A stretch of 64,000 nucleotides of DNA from assembly GCF_030704535.1 (NCBI RefSeq), contig NC_081817.1, forward strand, positions 1,317,001 through 1,381,000, written 5' to 3'. Of this stretch, positions 1-12,830 are shown piece after piece. Both the position numbers and the translations under genes were made by a program. Source of the stretch: Vitis vinifera. Lineage: Eukaryota; Streptophyta; Magnoliopsida; Vitales; Vitaceae. Position 1 is the first letter of the stretch, and every line of letters begins with the position of its first letter. The notes below the pieces were generated by a model. The model saw only the letters and a program-made list of their open reading frames with translations, was not told the DNA's origin and made no database searches.

Positions 1-325
1 AAAAAATATTTTTAATACTTTAAAGAAAAAAAATCAAGTTTTAAAAATATTAAAAACACTTTTTAGATTCATTATCAACTAAATTCATAATGTTGAAAAA
101 TCATTTATAATGTTGAAATGTTAGAAACGTTTTTCAGAATCACTATCAAATAGATTCATAATGTTGAAAATTCATTTATAATGTTTTATATAGAAATATT
201 TCATAAGAGTGTATTTGACAATGATTTTAGAAAACGTTTATAACATTTTTAACATTTGAATTATAAAAATTTTAAAGTATTAAAAATTTAAAAAGGTTTT
301 TTAGTATAATGGCCAAACGGGCTCT
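1..325. repeat. AT-rich MITE-like element, cut by the window start
   Basis: Very AT-rich non-coding DNA. It has an internal direct duplication: a roughly 55-base block containing TTCATAATGTTGAAAA occurs at about 67-125 and again at about 140-195 with few changes. The right end, near 310-325, reads GGCCAAACGGGCTCTAAAT, whose reverse complement (GAGCCCGTTTGGCC) resembles the terminal inverted repeats of the other MITE-like elements in this window. The left end lies outside the window, so both the family and the full length are unknown. Confidence 0.35.
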
Positions 326-1555
326 AAATGATTATCTTAGAAACACTTCAAATAAAAATATTTTCTAACATAATCTAACTCAATTTTAATTTTTAAGTAT
401 TAATCCCAATATTATATCGATTTTCTTTACACATATTATAGTCATAATGATGTTTTGAAAATATCTTTTAAAAAATAAAATCGAAAATATTTTATACAAT
501 ATCTTTTATTGAAATGAATTCACACATAATAAAATTTTTTACCAAATTAAGAATTTGAAAAAATCTAAGTTCTACACTTTAAAATCTATGGACATAAAAT
601 AAAATATAAAAAATAAATAAACAACAACAACAACAACAAATTGTATGATTTAGCTATCACTTTACAGGTTGTAGAAGCACTTAGTTGAAATATTTTAGCA
701 ATTAGACCCACAATTTTTCATAATCAAATCATGTGATGGCCCACAAAAAGAAAATTTTACAAAAGCCTAGACCCACTATATGTAATGTCCAAATATACAA
801 CCATTTACGAAACTTTGGTGACTCTGAATTCATCCAAATTTATTTTAGAAAATATAAGAAGTGGGTTTTGACGTTTTCCTCAGCTGGAGCATGGCCACCC
901 ACTACCTCCAGCGCACGATAGCAAGTCCCATTAGAAAGAGAGAAAAAAGAAGAAGAAGAAAACAAAAGGAAAGGGAAAGAAAGACGTTTAAATTATGAAT
1001 AGTACAGCTGCATTAGAAGTTAAAAGGAGATACAGAGAGGCATCGAAGAGATCGGAAGAAGCCCTTTTGGAAAAGACAAGAGGTATTTTCTTCTCCATTT
1101 CTGGCTCAAGTTTTCTTCTATTCAATGCCCTCTTTTTCATTTGTGTTTGTTTTTCTGGGTTTTGATCTTGTAAGCTTTTTGTAAATGCATGGTGGGTGGA
1201 AATCCAAAGAGGATTTGAAGGGATTCAAAGCCAAATATGGGGGTGAAAATCTCAAGAAATATGCCCTTTTGGACCAACCCAGATCAGCTTTTGGCTTCTC
1301 GGTGTGTGCTCTCTCTATACTGTCACCATATCTTCATACTGCTGTTTCCTTCTTATATATGTTTGTATTATGACACCTTCATGCTCATTTCCAAAAAAAA
1401 AAAAAACACAGCTTTTGTATCCTTTGTTCATGTATTTATTACTGTGATTCTGGGTTTAGTCCTGAAAATCTGGAGAAATCGAGAAAGACCCACTTTTTTG
1501 CTTGGTGGATGAAGAAAACCATGGTTTGTTTGTTGGGTTTTGCAGGCAAAGCACT

Positions 1556-1917
1556 ATGGATCATACCAGTAAGACCGGAGCTTTGGTTGATGTCGATGGA
1601 GAAGAAGGGTTTGGGAAATGGAAGAACATGTCAAAAGAGGTATAAGTTTGTAAGAAATTTGTTCTGGGTTACCAAATTATTACATAAATTTCAATCGTTT
1701 AAGCTTTTAGGAAAGTTGGTAGCTAGAGGTGGTTGTTTGCTTCCAAATTGGAGTTTTCAATGAACTGCCACCATGAACTGGTTGTTTGCAGGTGGAGGAC
1801 GAGGAAGATTCATGGAAGCTTGGGAAGTTCCATGACCATGGCATGAAGACCCCCTTCGCTTTGGATGTTCATGGTGTGTTAACTTTATCCTGGTTGGGAT
1901 TGATGATGGATTTATAA
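1556..1917 (+). CDS. Candidate small gene of unknown function (two coding exons)
   Basis: I do not recognise this protein. Coding exons 1556-1639 and 1792-1917 join in phase 0 across a good donor (GAG/GTATAAGT) and acceptor (TTTGCAG) and give 69 residues rich in Asp, Glu, Lys and Trp, for example EEGFGKWKNMSKE and EDSWKLGKFHDHGMK. If the donor at about 1872 (CATG/GTGTGT) is joined to the acceptor before 2494, the protein ends after about 59 residues instead, and 2494-2680 becomes 3' UTR. A purine-rich stretch at 925-1080 followed by a donor at about 1081 looks like a 5' UTR exon; it also opens a short frame at ATG 996 that does not continue in this reading frame. No signal peptide or membrane segment is visible. 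It could also be a non-coding transcript. Confidence 0.35.
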
Positions 1918-2157
1918 TGGGTTTGGAAGGATATTTTCCTTTTAGTTTATAGTTACTTTTTTTAGTTTAGAATCACCCAAAAAAAAAAAAAAAAAGATTC
2001 AAGATAATGTGCTAAAAAGGTGATTTCTTTCTTTGATGAATCATTTAGAGGTGAATGAAAGTGATAAGCACTTTTTCTTAAAATATTATAAATAATTTTT
2101 AAATTTTTTTAAAATTATTTTCTAAATTTTATAAACGTCTTATTTTTTTTGTAATAT

Positions 2158-2176
2158 GTATATATATATATATATT
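2158..2176. repeat. (TA)n microsatellite
   Basis: A pure TA run in the probable 3' part of the small candidate gene. The flanking bases 1920-2470 are AT-rich and show no coding potential. Confidence 0.8.
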
Positions 2177-2875
2177 TGGATCCCACGTCTTTGGATTCCA
2201 TAACCTAGGATCATTGATTATACCTTTGGATCCCATAAATGATAAACCTAGAATCTTGAGACACGTGACTTGTATCACCCTCGTGCTTTAGACATGAAGT
2301 GTAGGAGGAGGTGGAAATCCTCATCCCAAAACAAGTTTTTCAAATATTTGATTTTTAAAAATACTTTCAACTACTATGAAACATTTTTATCTCTCAGAAA
2401 ATCTCGACAAAATAGGATAGTAAATATTTTACGATATTTTTAATATGAAAGGATGTTATTTCTAAAAGGATTTATCTTTTCTTATGAAACAGGGATCGCC
2501 TAGGAATCCTTAATGGAGATCAGAACTCGAGTGTTTTTGTTCTGACATTTTGGATGATGGAAGAAAGGCAAGTCATTTGGCTATTGTAGAGTAATTAACA
2601 TTGAGAGTTTTTTCTTCTAAAGTCTTGTATTTTGTGTTGTTACGTTGTCTTGTATTAATTTTCAAGCCACTCTTCACATTCTTAATTCTCTATGGTTCGT
2701 CTCCTAAATCATATTTATATTATATGATATCGAGAATGAGAAATTTATTCCATTTTCTTTTATGAATGTGTTGGGAAATTTATTCCACTTTTATTCATGA
2801 ATGTCTATTTTTTTTTTTTTAAGTAGAAATAAGAATGAAAATTAAGGCTATTACAAAAAGTAAGTACAAAAATAT

Positions 2876-3192
2876 TTAGGCCTTATTTGATAATCTTTTT
2901 CAAAACAGATTTCAGTTATATAGAAGAAAAAAAACAAGTTTAATAACTAAAAATTTATAATATTTTTTAATTATTATTATTTTAAATAATTATATAAATA
3001 TAAAAAATATTTACAAATAAAGTATTACATGTAAAACTTATTTTTAAAGTATATTTAAAAACATTAAAACTAGATTACAAATATTTCAAATTTTCATGTG
3101 AACTTTTGTTTTACAAAACATCGTAAAACAGTTTTCAAAAACTATTTTTAAAAATGATTTTTAGAATAGTTTTTAACCCAAATGGAACCTTA
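2876..3192. repeat. MITE-like element with degenerate terminal inverted repeats
   Basis: The left end reads TAGGCCTTATTTGATAATC. The right end reads AACCCAAATGGAACCTTA, whose reverse complement starts TAAGGTTCCATTTGGGTT. The body is AT-rich, and its word content (AAAACA, TTTTTAAATAATTAT, TTTTCAAAAACTATTTTT) is shared with the elements near 11.7, 12.0, 24.3 and 34.5 kb. There is no coding capacity, so this is a non-autonomous DNA-transposon type. The superfamily is not settled because the target-site duplication is not clear. Confidence 0.5.
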
Positions 3193-4071
3193 TTTTTTTA
3201 TTTTCATTTAAAAAAAATAAACTAAGTTCAAAAAATAGAAAAAGTGAAAACACCAACTTGGTAGTAACTCTTTTTATGAAAAAATATTGATATTTATCAA
3301 TAGTATTATAATATTATAATCTTCTCCTTTTTTTACCAGTAATATCATACTTTTATATTATAAAGAAATTCATTTTAACATATCAAAATATCAATTCCAT
3401 CATTAATTATAGATATACAAATTTTCCACTACACTATTAAGATAACTAATAAAGAAAATAAAATAATAAATAATAAATAAATATAATTTAATTATTTAAT
3501 TAAGTCAATGCCAAGAAAATAAAATAAAAGAATAATCATAATTTGATTATTTTCATTATTTTCCATATAAAAAAATAATTACTATCAAGCAAAAGTTTCC
3601 TACTTTTCATTTTTCTAAAAATAGTTTTAACTTTTCTTAACTAAATGAAAATAAAAAATATATATATTTTTAAAATATAAACTCGTAAACGCTTTTCAAA
3701 TCAAATACAATCTAGAGAAACATGTGTTTTGATGGAGTCATTTTGATAAATCAGATTTTAATATGGAAAATAATATTGTCTTCATGCACTCTGAGCCAAC
3801 CCCCTTTTTTGTGCAAAGATTGCCCTTTCGGTCTCCATCATCGATAAAAAAAAATATAAGTTACAGTGGTGCGGCGGCGATGGATTGATGTGGAGCTACA
3901 ATGGCCTTGGCACCTCCGGAGTGCATGAAAACAACATTATTTTTCATATTAAAATCTGATTCTCATATTTCATAAAATTGGGTTTCAAAAACCATATATT
4001 TATCAAATGACCCCATCAAAACACAAGTTTCCCTACAATCTAATTGTTATGAAATTAAATCTCACTTTCAC

Positions 4072-4104
<33 letters not shown>
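4072..4104. repeat. (AAT)n microsatellite
   Basis: Eleven near-perfect ATA/AAT units in AT-rich intergenic DNA. The rest of 3193-4560 shows no gene. Short open frames at 4007-4411 have no plausible splice context or family resemblance. Confidence 0.9.
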
Positions 4105-4106
<2 letters not shown>

Positions 4107-4566
4107 TTTCCACCTACTCGGTAGCTGAGAAAGGTTTATCACATCGAGTTTTCCAACTTTGTGGAAGAATGGAGAATCATGCATGGTAAACAAGAGCTAA
4201 AAACTTGGGCTCTATTTTATTTCCCTTCATTTTCCCACCAACCAAACAATGGAAAACGCAAAGACCCTTATATGGGTTTGTTGAGCTAATGATGGATGAG
4301 TCGATGGAAAGGGACCATAATTGCATTAAGAGATCATTTGAGCCACTACAAGTGCTTTTCTCTCAAACCAAACATTGGAAAGAGATATTCACTGCTTCAA
4401 AACAAGGTTAAATCTATGTTTGAATTGATTTTATAGAAAGTCAAAAAATTATTTTTTTAATAATTTTATTAAAATTTATAACTAAAAAAAGAGTTTAATA
4501 TTGAAATTATAAAAATAATGTTTATAAAAAAAAAATTTATTTTGACTTATTTTGAAACATACTGAT

Positions 4567-4630
4567 AAGATTTTTATCGACTTTTCAGTTAAAGAAACAA
4601 GATTTTTATCGACTTTTCAGTTAAAGAAAC
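4567..4630. repeat. Exact 32-bp tandem duplication
   Basis: Two adjacent identical 32-base copies (4567-4598 and 4599-4630), each beginning AAGATTTTTATCGACTTTTC. This is a recent replication-slippage or microhomology event about 550 bases before the HAD gene start. Confidence 0.9.
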
Positions 4631-5175
4631 AAAAAATATTTGTATTATTATTTTCTTCATAAAAAATTTTGATTTATAGGAATTATATTAAATTAAACTC
4701 CATTTTTAATTAATTTATGTTTAAATTAAGTATTTTTAAAAATAAAAAATTTTATTTTAAATTCTAAGTAAAATCTACTTAATTTATTTATAAGAACTAA
4801 TATTTCATAAAACCTCAAGAAAAAAACTGAAAAAAGGAAATTTTTAGCTTCTTACGGTAATTGTTTTCTATTTGTGAAAATAGAAAAATGATAAATGCAA
4901 AAAATTTTACCTTAAAAATAATTCTATTTTTTTTTCAAAATGTTAAAAATAATTTTTAAGATTACGAGCTACAGAACGCAGCGTTTTAAGGCGGTAGAGA
5001 AGAAACGAAGAAGCGAGGTTCTTCGTTTTCTTCATCCTTATCCGAGTAAAAACGCAGCGTTTTGTCTTTCCTGCCTCAGAACGGAGAACTGGGTTTCGCC
5101 GTTTCAACCTCTCGTGCAAACCGATAAAAAGCCCCTGAACTCAATTCACAGCTTCTCCTCCACTTGTGCTGGGAA

Positions 5176-8100
5176 ATGGAGTGCAGTTTTAGAAGCTCGT
5201 ATCTTCTCCCTCGGAGGCCTTCTCTTTTGCTTGGAGATTCACAGTTCCCAGCAAAGCTCAGATCATCGGTATGCCCCTTTTGATTTTTCTCCATGTTGAT
5301 TTTTCCCTCAATATCTTTTGTTCTTTTCCAAATTTTCGTTGATTTTGTTGCTGATTATTTGCAGAAATTGAAGGGTTCGAACCTGGTGAATCGTCCGGTG
5401 ATCAAGAACGCATGTGGGTTCGGGGAAAATGGGTCGGTTAATGGGTCTCCCATCACACCAAACAAGGTTTTCATGGAAGAGGTACTGCGTTTTCTCCTCC
5501 ATTTAAGCCTCTTTTTTTTTGGTTGTCCCTAGTTTTTCTTTATTATCCCTGGGCTATCTTTTTATCTGTGTATTTCGTATCAAAACATGTAAAATCTTGA
5601 GTTATTGTTTGTGGGTTCTTGTTTGAATCGGTTCTATTTCAAGAGAACTTGATGAAATTGGTGGTGCTTGAGGGAGTAGGGTTTCTTGGTTTCAATATTT
5701 CTTCCCCTTTTTTGGGTGAGTGATTTTGATAAATGGTTGTTGTGGTGTTCATATGTATTTTTTTTCCTTTTCAGGCAATTGGAGCTGAATATGGAGAGGG
5801 TTTTGAGAGTTTCAGGCCAAATGGGCTACTAAAGGTTGATGTGGTAAGCCTTCATTTACATTAGAAGTCCGTTTTTGTTATTTCTTATAAATTGAGTTGT
5901 GTGGCAAAATACTTATGGGTGTTGATTCTTATGGTTAATAGGATTTTCTGAACAACAGATTGCAAGAAGGTTTCCTTAAAAGAATTCGTTATGCCATGAA
6001 ACCCGATGAAGCATATGGCCTTATTTTCTCCTGGGACAATGTGGTGGTAAATTTATAGACTCTGGTCATCTGTTTCTATGTATCACACCATGCTGTCTTC
6101 ACTATATTGTGTTCTATCTTACATGTTTTTCTAGCACTGAATGCAAATGGCAGTTATAGTAAAACCAGTTGCGATAAAAGTTTTAATCTCATATAGCATG
6201 TCTGATTTGTGAGGTTTATTAGTAGTTGGTGTCTTGCTTAAACCGGCATGATATTAAATTTCACTTCTTACTTTGTTATCTCATGAAAGATGAAGATGAG
6301 CTACATGCATGAAAAGTTACTTTATATTTCTCATATTTCCAAAACTATGAAAAACAAAGACAATACTAAAGATATTTTAGCAGAATAGGATTTGTGCAAC
6401 TGAAACCAAAAAAATTTAGATAAAATATTTGGAATACACTGATTGTCTTCCACATTTATCATTACTTTGTAGTATTTTATATTTTGAAAACTCATTATGT
6501 CATTTTTTCTTCACTTTCTCATTTAATGACAAAGATAATGTGTTTCAGGCAGATACTCGGTCTCTAAAGTTGAATGCTTGGAAACAGCTTGCGTCTGAAG
6601 AAGGTATCTAGCATTTTTTTTTTCCTTCAATGGCTTTTCCTTTTTATATTCTTAAAATATATAGGTCGAGTAATTTGCAAAACTTATCTTCCTCCTTGGG
6701 GAGTTCAAACCTATGAGAGATCCAATGTTAGTTATATTCAAAGTTTTCAGAAGAAAAAGGTTGCTGGATCTTTTTGAAATTTCTTTGATCATGAAGATTG
6801 CCACCACTCGCTGTTATAATTTCCTTCATATTATAGTAGACATGGAATATAACCACAACTTCGGTAATTGTATAAGCTGATCAACAATTACCAGCAAGGT
6901 CTCATGCACCATGATGTTATCCGGTTTACACTAACTGGTTTTTGCAAGCATATATGGCTTATGGATAAGGTGGTTGGTTTAACTCTGATGCTTGCAAACC
7001 TTAAAAACTATGTAAAACTTTAGTGGCTGATGGGTTCTTGCATCTCTTGACAAGTGTGTCAAGTGTTTGAAAAAATACTGGCATACATATAAGTAATACA
7101 TCCTTTATTGCTGGTTATTCGTAGAAACATTCTTTTCACTGCTAGATTATCCCTTTCATGTCATCATCTTATTGGAAAAAATGTTGAAAACTTTTTATGT
7201 AGGCTCTGGTTTGAGCATTTTTGTAATCTGTTTGCGAATCTCTTAATTTAATCTCTGCAAAGGATAGCTATACTGCACTCCATCATCTTCTTATAACATA
7301 TATAATACATTTCATTTTGTTTTCTAGTGGTTAATGAAATATTTCAGACTTATAAATCTCGGAAGAGGTCAGAAGGTTGTTACATGAAAGGACATAACGA
7401 TGAAGAATTTCATTAGCTTCAGAGTGCAGGAGTCTATGACATCTGTCCATAGATGCATACATTAACTTTCTTTTTCTATATCAAGTCAAATTTATTTTTG
7501 TTGCTTTCAGGATAGATATATTGAACCGGAAATGTTTTGAGTACTTTGATGATTCATCCGTTACTTTAAATTCTTGTGTAGGAAAGGAAATTCCAGAAGA
7601 TAGTGATGTGCAGAGATTGATGCTTTGTGCAGGTGCTGATCATGTACTGCGTAAGGTTGGGGATTAGTGAATAGGAATTTTTTCTCAGCTACTGTTTACA
7701 ATAATGACATAGAGTGTTGTTATTTTTCAGAGTAAATGTTTTCCTTAATTCCTTTTTTGATCCACTTGATTCCTAGAAGTTAAGACAAACAAAAGGTATA
7801 TTAAATAATAGCTTGGGATGGGAGAGGCTCTTGTTAGATCCTGGATTTTTATTTTTATTTTTAAATTTTTAAATTTTTTGGTTCCTTACAATTTTTAAGC
7901 AATTGATAGGAGCATCAGGGATACTATTTTGCTTTTTTGTCTTTTTTCCCTTTGACAAAGCAGGGATCTTGTCAAATTTGAAAAAATAAATCTTAAAAAA
8001 AAAATATCAGCTAGAAAATCTGTTTAAAATGTTTTTTCTTATTAGTATTACGATATTGATATTCCTTTATTTATATTTGGTAATTTTTGTTCTAATAATT

Positions 8101-11100
8101 CTATGAAAAGACCTTGAGAAATATGAAACTATTTATTGCTATATTGTAGTACCATCTTTCCCTAAAGGCAACACACAACATAGCTCAGCAACATCTATGC
8201 AAGAACTGTAAACTCAATTCTGGGAACTCCTTATGAGAAGGGGGGATCAGCTGATGCCATTATTTTCATTTCTTTCTATGGTTATGCACTTCTTTTTGCT
8301 TATCAAGAAAAGTGCTTATGGGCTTTTTTTGTCTACAAAATAATTTAATTTTTCCAAATTATATGTGGTATCTTATAACAAGCTTACATATGGTTTAATC
8401 AAATATGTGCATTCATCATATTAATCATAAAGAACATTCCTGATAAAGAACAAAGTATTGAGTTCACTGGTCATGGTTTAAAAACATCCCTTTTCCTTGT
8501 TTAGTACAAACATGATCATTAAAGAGAGACAATGAGAGAGATTTGGCATGATGAACCCACCATTGCAGTTTCACACAAAAGTTATGTTGCATATATTTTA
8601 AAGCATGTAAAGCATCCGTGTTGGCAATTGCATGATTAGATTTTGGGTATAGAGTATATGTGTCTACATGCCCGTTAGTTGATTAACTATCCATTGTAAA
8701 TAACCTTGAACCCACATAAGACATTCTATCTTAGTTATACACTTCAATTCGGTCTGGTATAGAATGGGAAAAAATGGAAATTAGGTCACTTCACTGGATC
8801 CTCTTGTCCAAAAACCTGAAGAAAACAAATTTATCACCTGACACTTCTACCCAATCCATGTAACAATCCAAAAGTGTGCAAGTTTGGACTGTAAGGAAAA
8901 GGCATTTTAAATTGAAGTCTTCTTTACTTTACTAATATAACCAATTTGCTTAATACGCCAAGGACACCAAGTGTCAAACGTGAATCCCTTTCTATTTTAA
9001 TTTGCAACGCTGTTAAATAGAAGAAAAAGAAAGAGAGAACCCTCCCCTTAGCTTTCCTTTCCATTGATTCTTTTCTTTTCCTTTCTGATCCCGTGTGCCC
9101 AGCATAGTGTGAAGGAAGTTTGACTCATTGATTTAAGGATAGTTTATGGGATTGTGTTGGTACCATGAGGCAAGGGATCTTCTTCTTCCTCTTCTTTCTT
9201 TTCTAATGTGTATGGGAGTTATGCTAAAGTTTGATAATTTTTGGAGTTCATATCAAGTGTACTTGATCAGATTATTTGAGTTTTTTGTACAATTATAAAA
9301 ATTGTCATATTGAAAATACTGCTGAACTGGTGCATGAAGGGATAATTGTGGGGCATGTTTGTGTGTTTCTGTAGAAAATGATCTCATGTGCTTTTTCACT
9401 CTTTTGGGAAAATGGTCTCCTGTGCTTTGATTCTTACCTTGATTGCAAGATGTTTTGATCTTGTCCTCTACTGATCATCGCTTCTCTTTACCTGACCACC
9501 GGCGTACCATACATGTTTCCAAAATCTTGCAGCTTTTGCTCTGGGAGACATCAGAAAGTGAATTAGATAGATTGAAGTCAAGGCTTTCACAATTATATTA
9601 TGATAATCTTCTCGAAGTGAGAGCTTGCTTCATTGATCCTTGTTTGTTATTTTGTTGATTTTATTGAGCTAATTAATAATGCTTCTTCTTTCTTTTTTCT
9701 TCCTCTCTTCATTCAGCTTAGAAAACCTGTTGAGGGGTTAGAAGAATGGCTGGATGCAGTATCTACATCTCGCATCCCTTGTGCGGTTGTTTCAAGTCTT
9801 GATCGGAAAAACATGGTTGAAGCTCTAGAAGGGATGGGAATCAAAAAATATTTCCAGGTTGGTTTTTTTCTTTTTTGTTTCTTTTTTTAAGAGTAGGCAC
9901 ATCTTTTTCCTGGTAGAATAACTGTGACACTACAAGCTGGAGTAGATACAGCCTGGCAGAATGTTCAATTTAACGTGCCTTTGTGAGATCCTAATGATAA
10001 ACTCAACCTGAAATGTGGATTCTATTTTGTGACTATCCAACCTGATCGCTGATGATCATGTTTCGACTTCCCCTTTTTTTTTTTCTCTCGTTCACTTCAA
10101 TGTGATTTTGTCACTGTTTGGAATCTTTTTTCAATCTCAAATCCAGTGAATTGTATGCTTTTAAGTTACATCAAATGTATTAGACCTATGAGAAAAATTC
10201 AATCTGGAACACGACCATTTGTTGCACTATAATCCCGAAAAATAGATGCATAAAAGGAGAATGCGACAAAAATTTGATCTGTCAGCTGAACAGATGGCCT
10301 TGGAGATGTTATAGATGCTACCAATTATGATTCCCATAAGGTTTACACATGTACTTCTATTCTCTCCGATGAATGCCCATGTGAAATTGCTCTTAGTTGA
10401 CGGTTGTCTTGTTGGAGTTGCAGGCAATTGTGACAGAGGAAGATGGCATGGAATCGATGGCTCATCGATTGCTTTCTGCAGCTATGAAGGTATGGTTTCA
10501 AACACTTCCAGAATCACTATCATATATATCACTTGCTAGGTTGGAGTTTCTAGGGGGATGTACCAGAAACAGAGGATCAATCCTGCTTTCATTAGGTTGG
10601 AGATTTAAGTGAATGTACCCTGATGCCTTGTCTAACCCACTGCCACCTCCTTTTGGATTTAGTTATATTGAACTTCATTCCCACTATAGATTAAGAAGCC
10701 AATTGGTTCACTTACTTGAGAAAATCAGTTTTCCCTATAACATCACTTTGTAAGTTCAGAATCCTTGGGCATGACAAGGAAAATTAGAAGATATGTGAGC
10801 TCAAGGTTCCCCTTGTGGTTGTTTGGGTTTGTGCAATTGTTTTCACCCACTTGCTTAAATTTCATGCAGCTGGATCGGAAGCCATCCAAGTGTGTAGTGT
10901 TTGAGGATGATCCTAGAGGAGTAACTGCTGCTCACAACTGTACAATGATGGCTGTGGCATTAATCGGGGCTTACCCTGCGTGAGTGTTCCCTCATTTATC
11001 TATCAGGGCGATTCCCTGCAGGAATAGAATCATTCCACTTATGGTTTATGCAGAATGTGGAATAGAATCATTCTAATTTATGGGGAGTTGGAACTTTAAT

Positions 11101-11295
11101 GTAGATTAATGTTGGAACTTTTGCAGGTATGATCTGGAGCAGGCTGATCTTGCAGTAGGTAGCTTTAACGAGCTTTCTGTGATCAATCTTCGAAGATTAT
11201 TCGCCCACAGGGGATCCGATTTCATGGACTTGCAAAAGCAGATTGTAGGGAAAGCCCCTCCCAGAAGAAGGATTACTACTGACACCATTTTCTGA
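5176..11295 (+). CDS. Plastid-type HAD-superfamily hydrolase-like protein (At3g10970 type)
   Basis: Eleven exons join in phase to 360 residues: 5176-5268, 5365-5481, 5775-5843, 5942-6046, 6549-6603, 7582-7655, 9533-9616, 9717-9857, 10424-10489, 10870-10979, 11127-11295. The Ser/Arg-rich N terminus (about 30 residues, almost no acidic residues) looks like a plastid transit peptide. The HAD fold is shown by the motif II region (CAVVSSLDRKNM), a lysine region (KPSKC) and the acidic motif IV (VVFEDDPRG). In motif I the usual FDxDG is replaced by FSWDN at about residues 121-125, so the nucleophilic Asp is Ser. I believe the Arabidopsis counterpart shares this; if so, it is a family trait rather than damage. 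Substrate and activity are unknown. The start is the first ATG in the frame, and the length matches the Arabidopsis protein (about 365). Intron 6 (7656-9532) is the longest and shows nothing recognisable. Confidence 0.9.
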
Positions 11296-11699
11296 TTCAT
11301 TTCCAACAACACAAACACAACCCCCACAGCACATACACAAGTCTCTGCTTGTAATTAACCTGCACATGATCTTCCCTTTTTGGTTCATTTCTTTTTTGTT
11401 TTTTTGGTTTCGTGTTACTGACATCATCTTTTTTGGTAGAATGAGTTGAATTCAATTGTTAGTTATTTGACCAAAGCCCCCATTTCAATTCTGCAATCCA
11501 AATGCCAACCCATATATTATTCTCCGGTTTGCTGTAGCAAATGGTGGTCTTTTCAGTTACGAGGCAATGATTTATCTTTGTTCCATTTCTGATAGGATGA
11601 GCCTAGAAGAAATATAAATGGATTAGAGGCAAGTTTGATTTTTTTTTTTCATAATCCAAATTGGATTCAAGTATCCAAATTATATATGTAATTAATAAA

Positions 11700-12340
11700 A
11701 ATGTTTTAATCTAGTGTTTGTTTGGATATATTTCATGCTTTGAAAAACAATTTTTTAGAATATTTTTTAAAAATTGTTTTGTATGTTTGTAGAACATAAG
11801 TTTATTTGAGAGTATGAAATGTTTTTAATCTGTTTTTTATATTTTTAAATAAATTTTAAAAATAATTTTTATTTATAGTGCTTTATTTTTAATTATTATC
11901 CATATTTATATAATTATTTTTTAAAACATCCTTGAAAGCACTTTTTAAAATTAAAAAACTGTTTTTTGGTTTATAGTTATTAAACCTGTTTTTCTTTTTT
12001 AAATAGTAAGGGTTCTGTTTAATGATTGTTTTCAAAAATAGTTTTTGAGTATGATTTTTAAAACTACTCTACCATTTTACAAGATAAAAGTTTATTTGAG
12101 AACTTAAAATATTTTTAACTTATTTTTAAAAATAAATTTTATATTTGATAAATTATTTTATTTACTTATATAATTATTTTTTATAGCTGCCTTTAGAAAA
12201 CGAGAAAAAACAATACAAAATAATTAAAAGATATTTTTTTTAAAATATCATATTTTATGTTCTTAAGAACATAAAATAGAAAATAGTTTAATTTATTAAA
12301 CATGTTTTCTTATTTTTTTTTATTTTAAAAAATAAAAAAT
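11700..12340. repeat. Two adjacent AT-rich MITE-like elements
   Basis: The first (about 11,704-12,005) starts TAGTGTTTGTTTGGATATAT and the second (about 12,006-12,335) starts TAAGGGTTCTGTTTAATGATTG. Both follow with the same word order: a CAAAA/TTTTT hairpin-forming block, a GTTTATTTGAGA block, an AATGTTTTTAA block and a TTATATAATTATTTT block. They look like two head-to-tail, diverged copies of the family seen whole at 34.5 kb. They fill most of the space between the HAD gene and the decarboxylase gene; no gene is seen there. Confidence 0.5.
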
Positions 12341-12830
12341 TGTTCTTCTTGTCACACATTCTAAATAAATATTTTTACTATAGCGTGTCTCATGTACAAC
12401 ATGTGCGGTCAAGTGGACAAATCCATCCTCAAAGTGAATGGGGTGAACTCTCTTAACATAAAACATTTTTTAAGGTGAAAACATTTTTATAAATCACATG
12501 TTTCTAAAACAACTTGAAAACAATATTTTTTGTTTTACAAATAATAGAAAAAAGTGTATAATATAATTTCAAATTTTCAAGAAAGGAAAAAAAAATTAAT
12601 GGAATCAAATTCTGAAAATGCCATAGAGGTGGGACCAAACAGACCTTTTGTTTAGTGTTGACATGGCACCACTGTGGCAGGGTGGATATGGGGAACGATG
12701 CACCCATTCTAGATTTTCCCTTATCTTTTTATCTTTCCCGGAAAATGAAATCCAGAGACTCTGAGAATTGAGAAATGCGAATTGGAACTTTGAAACCCGA
12801 ACCAGTTCAGGGTTAAACTCGTAGCCAAAC

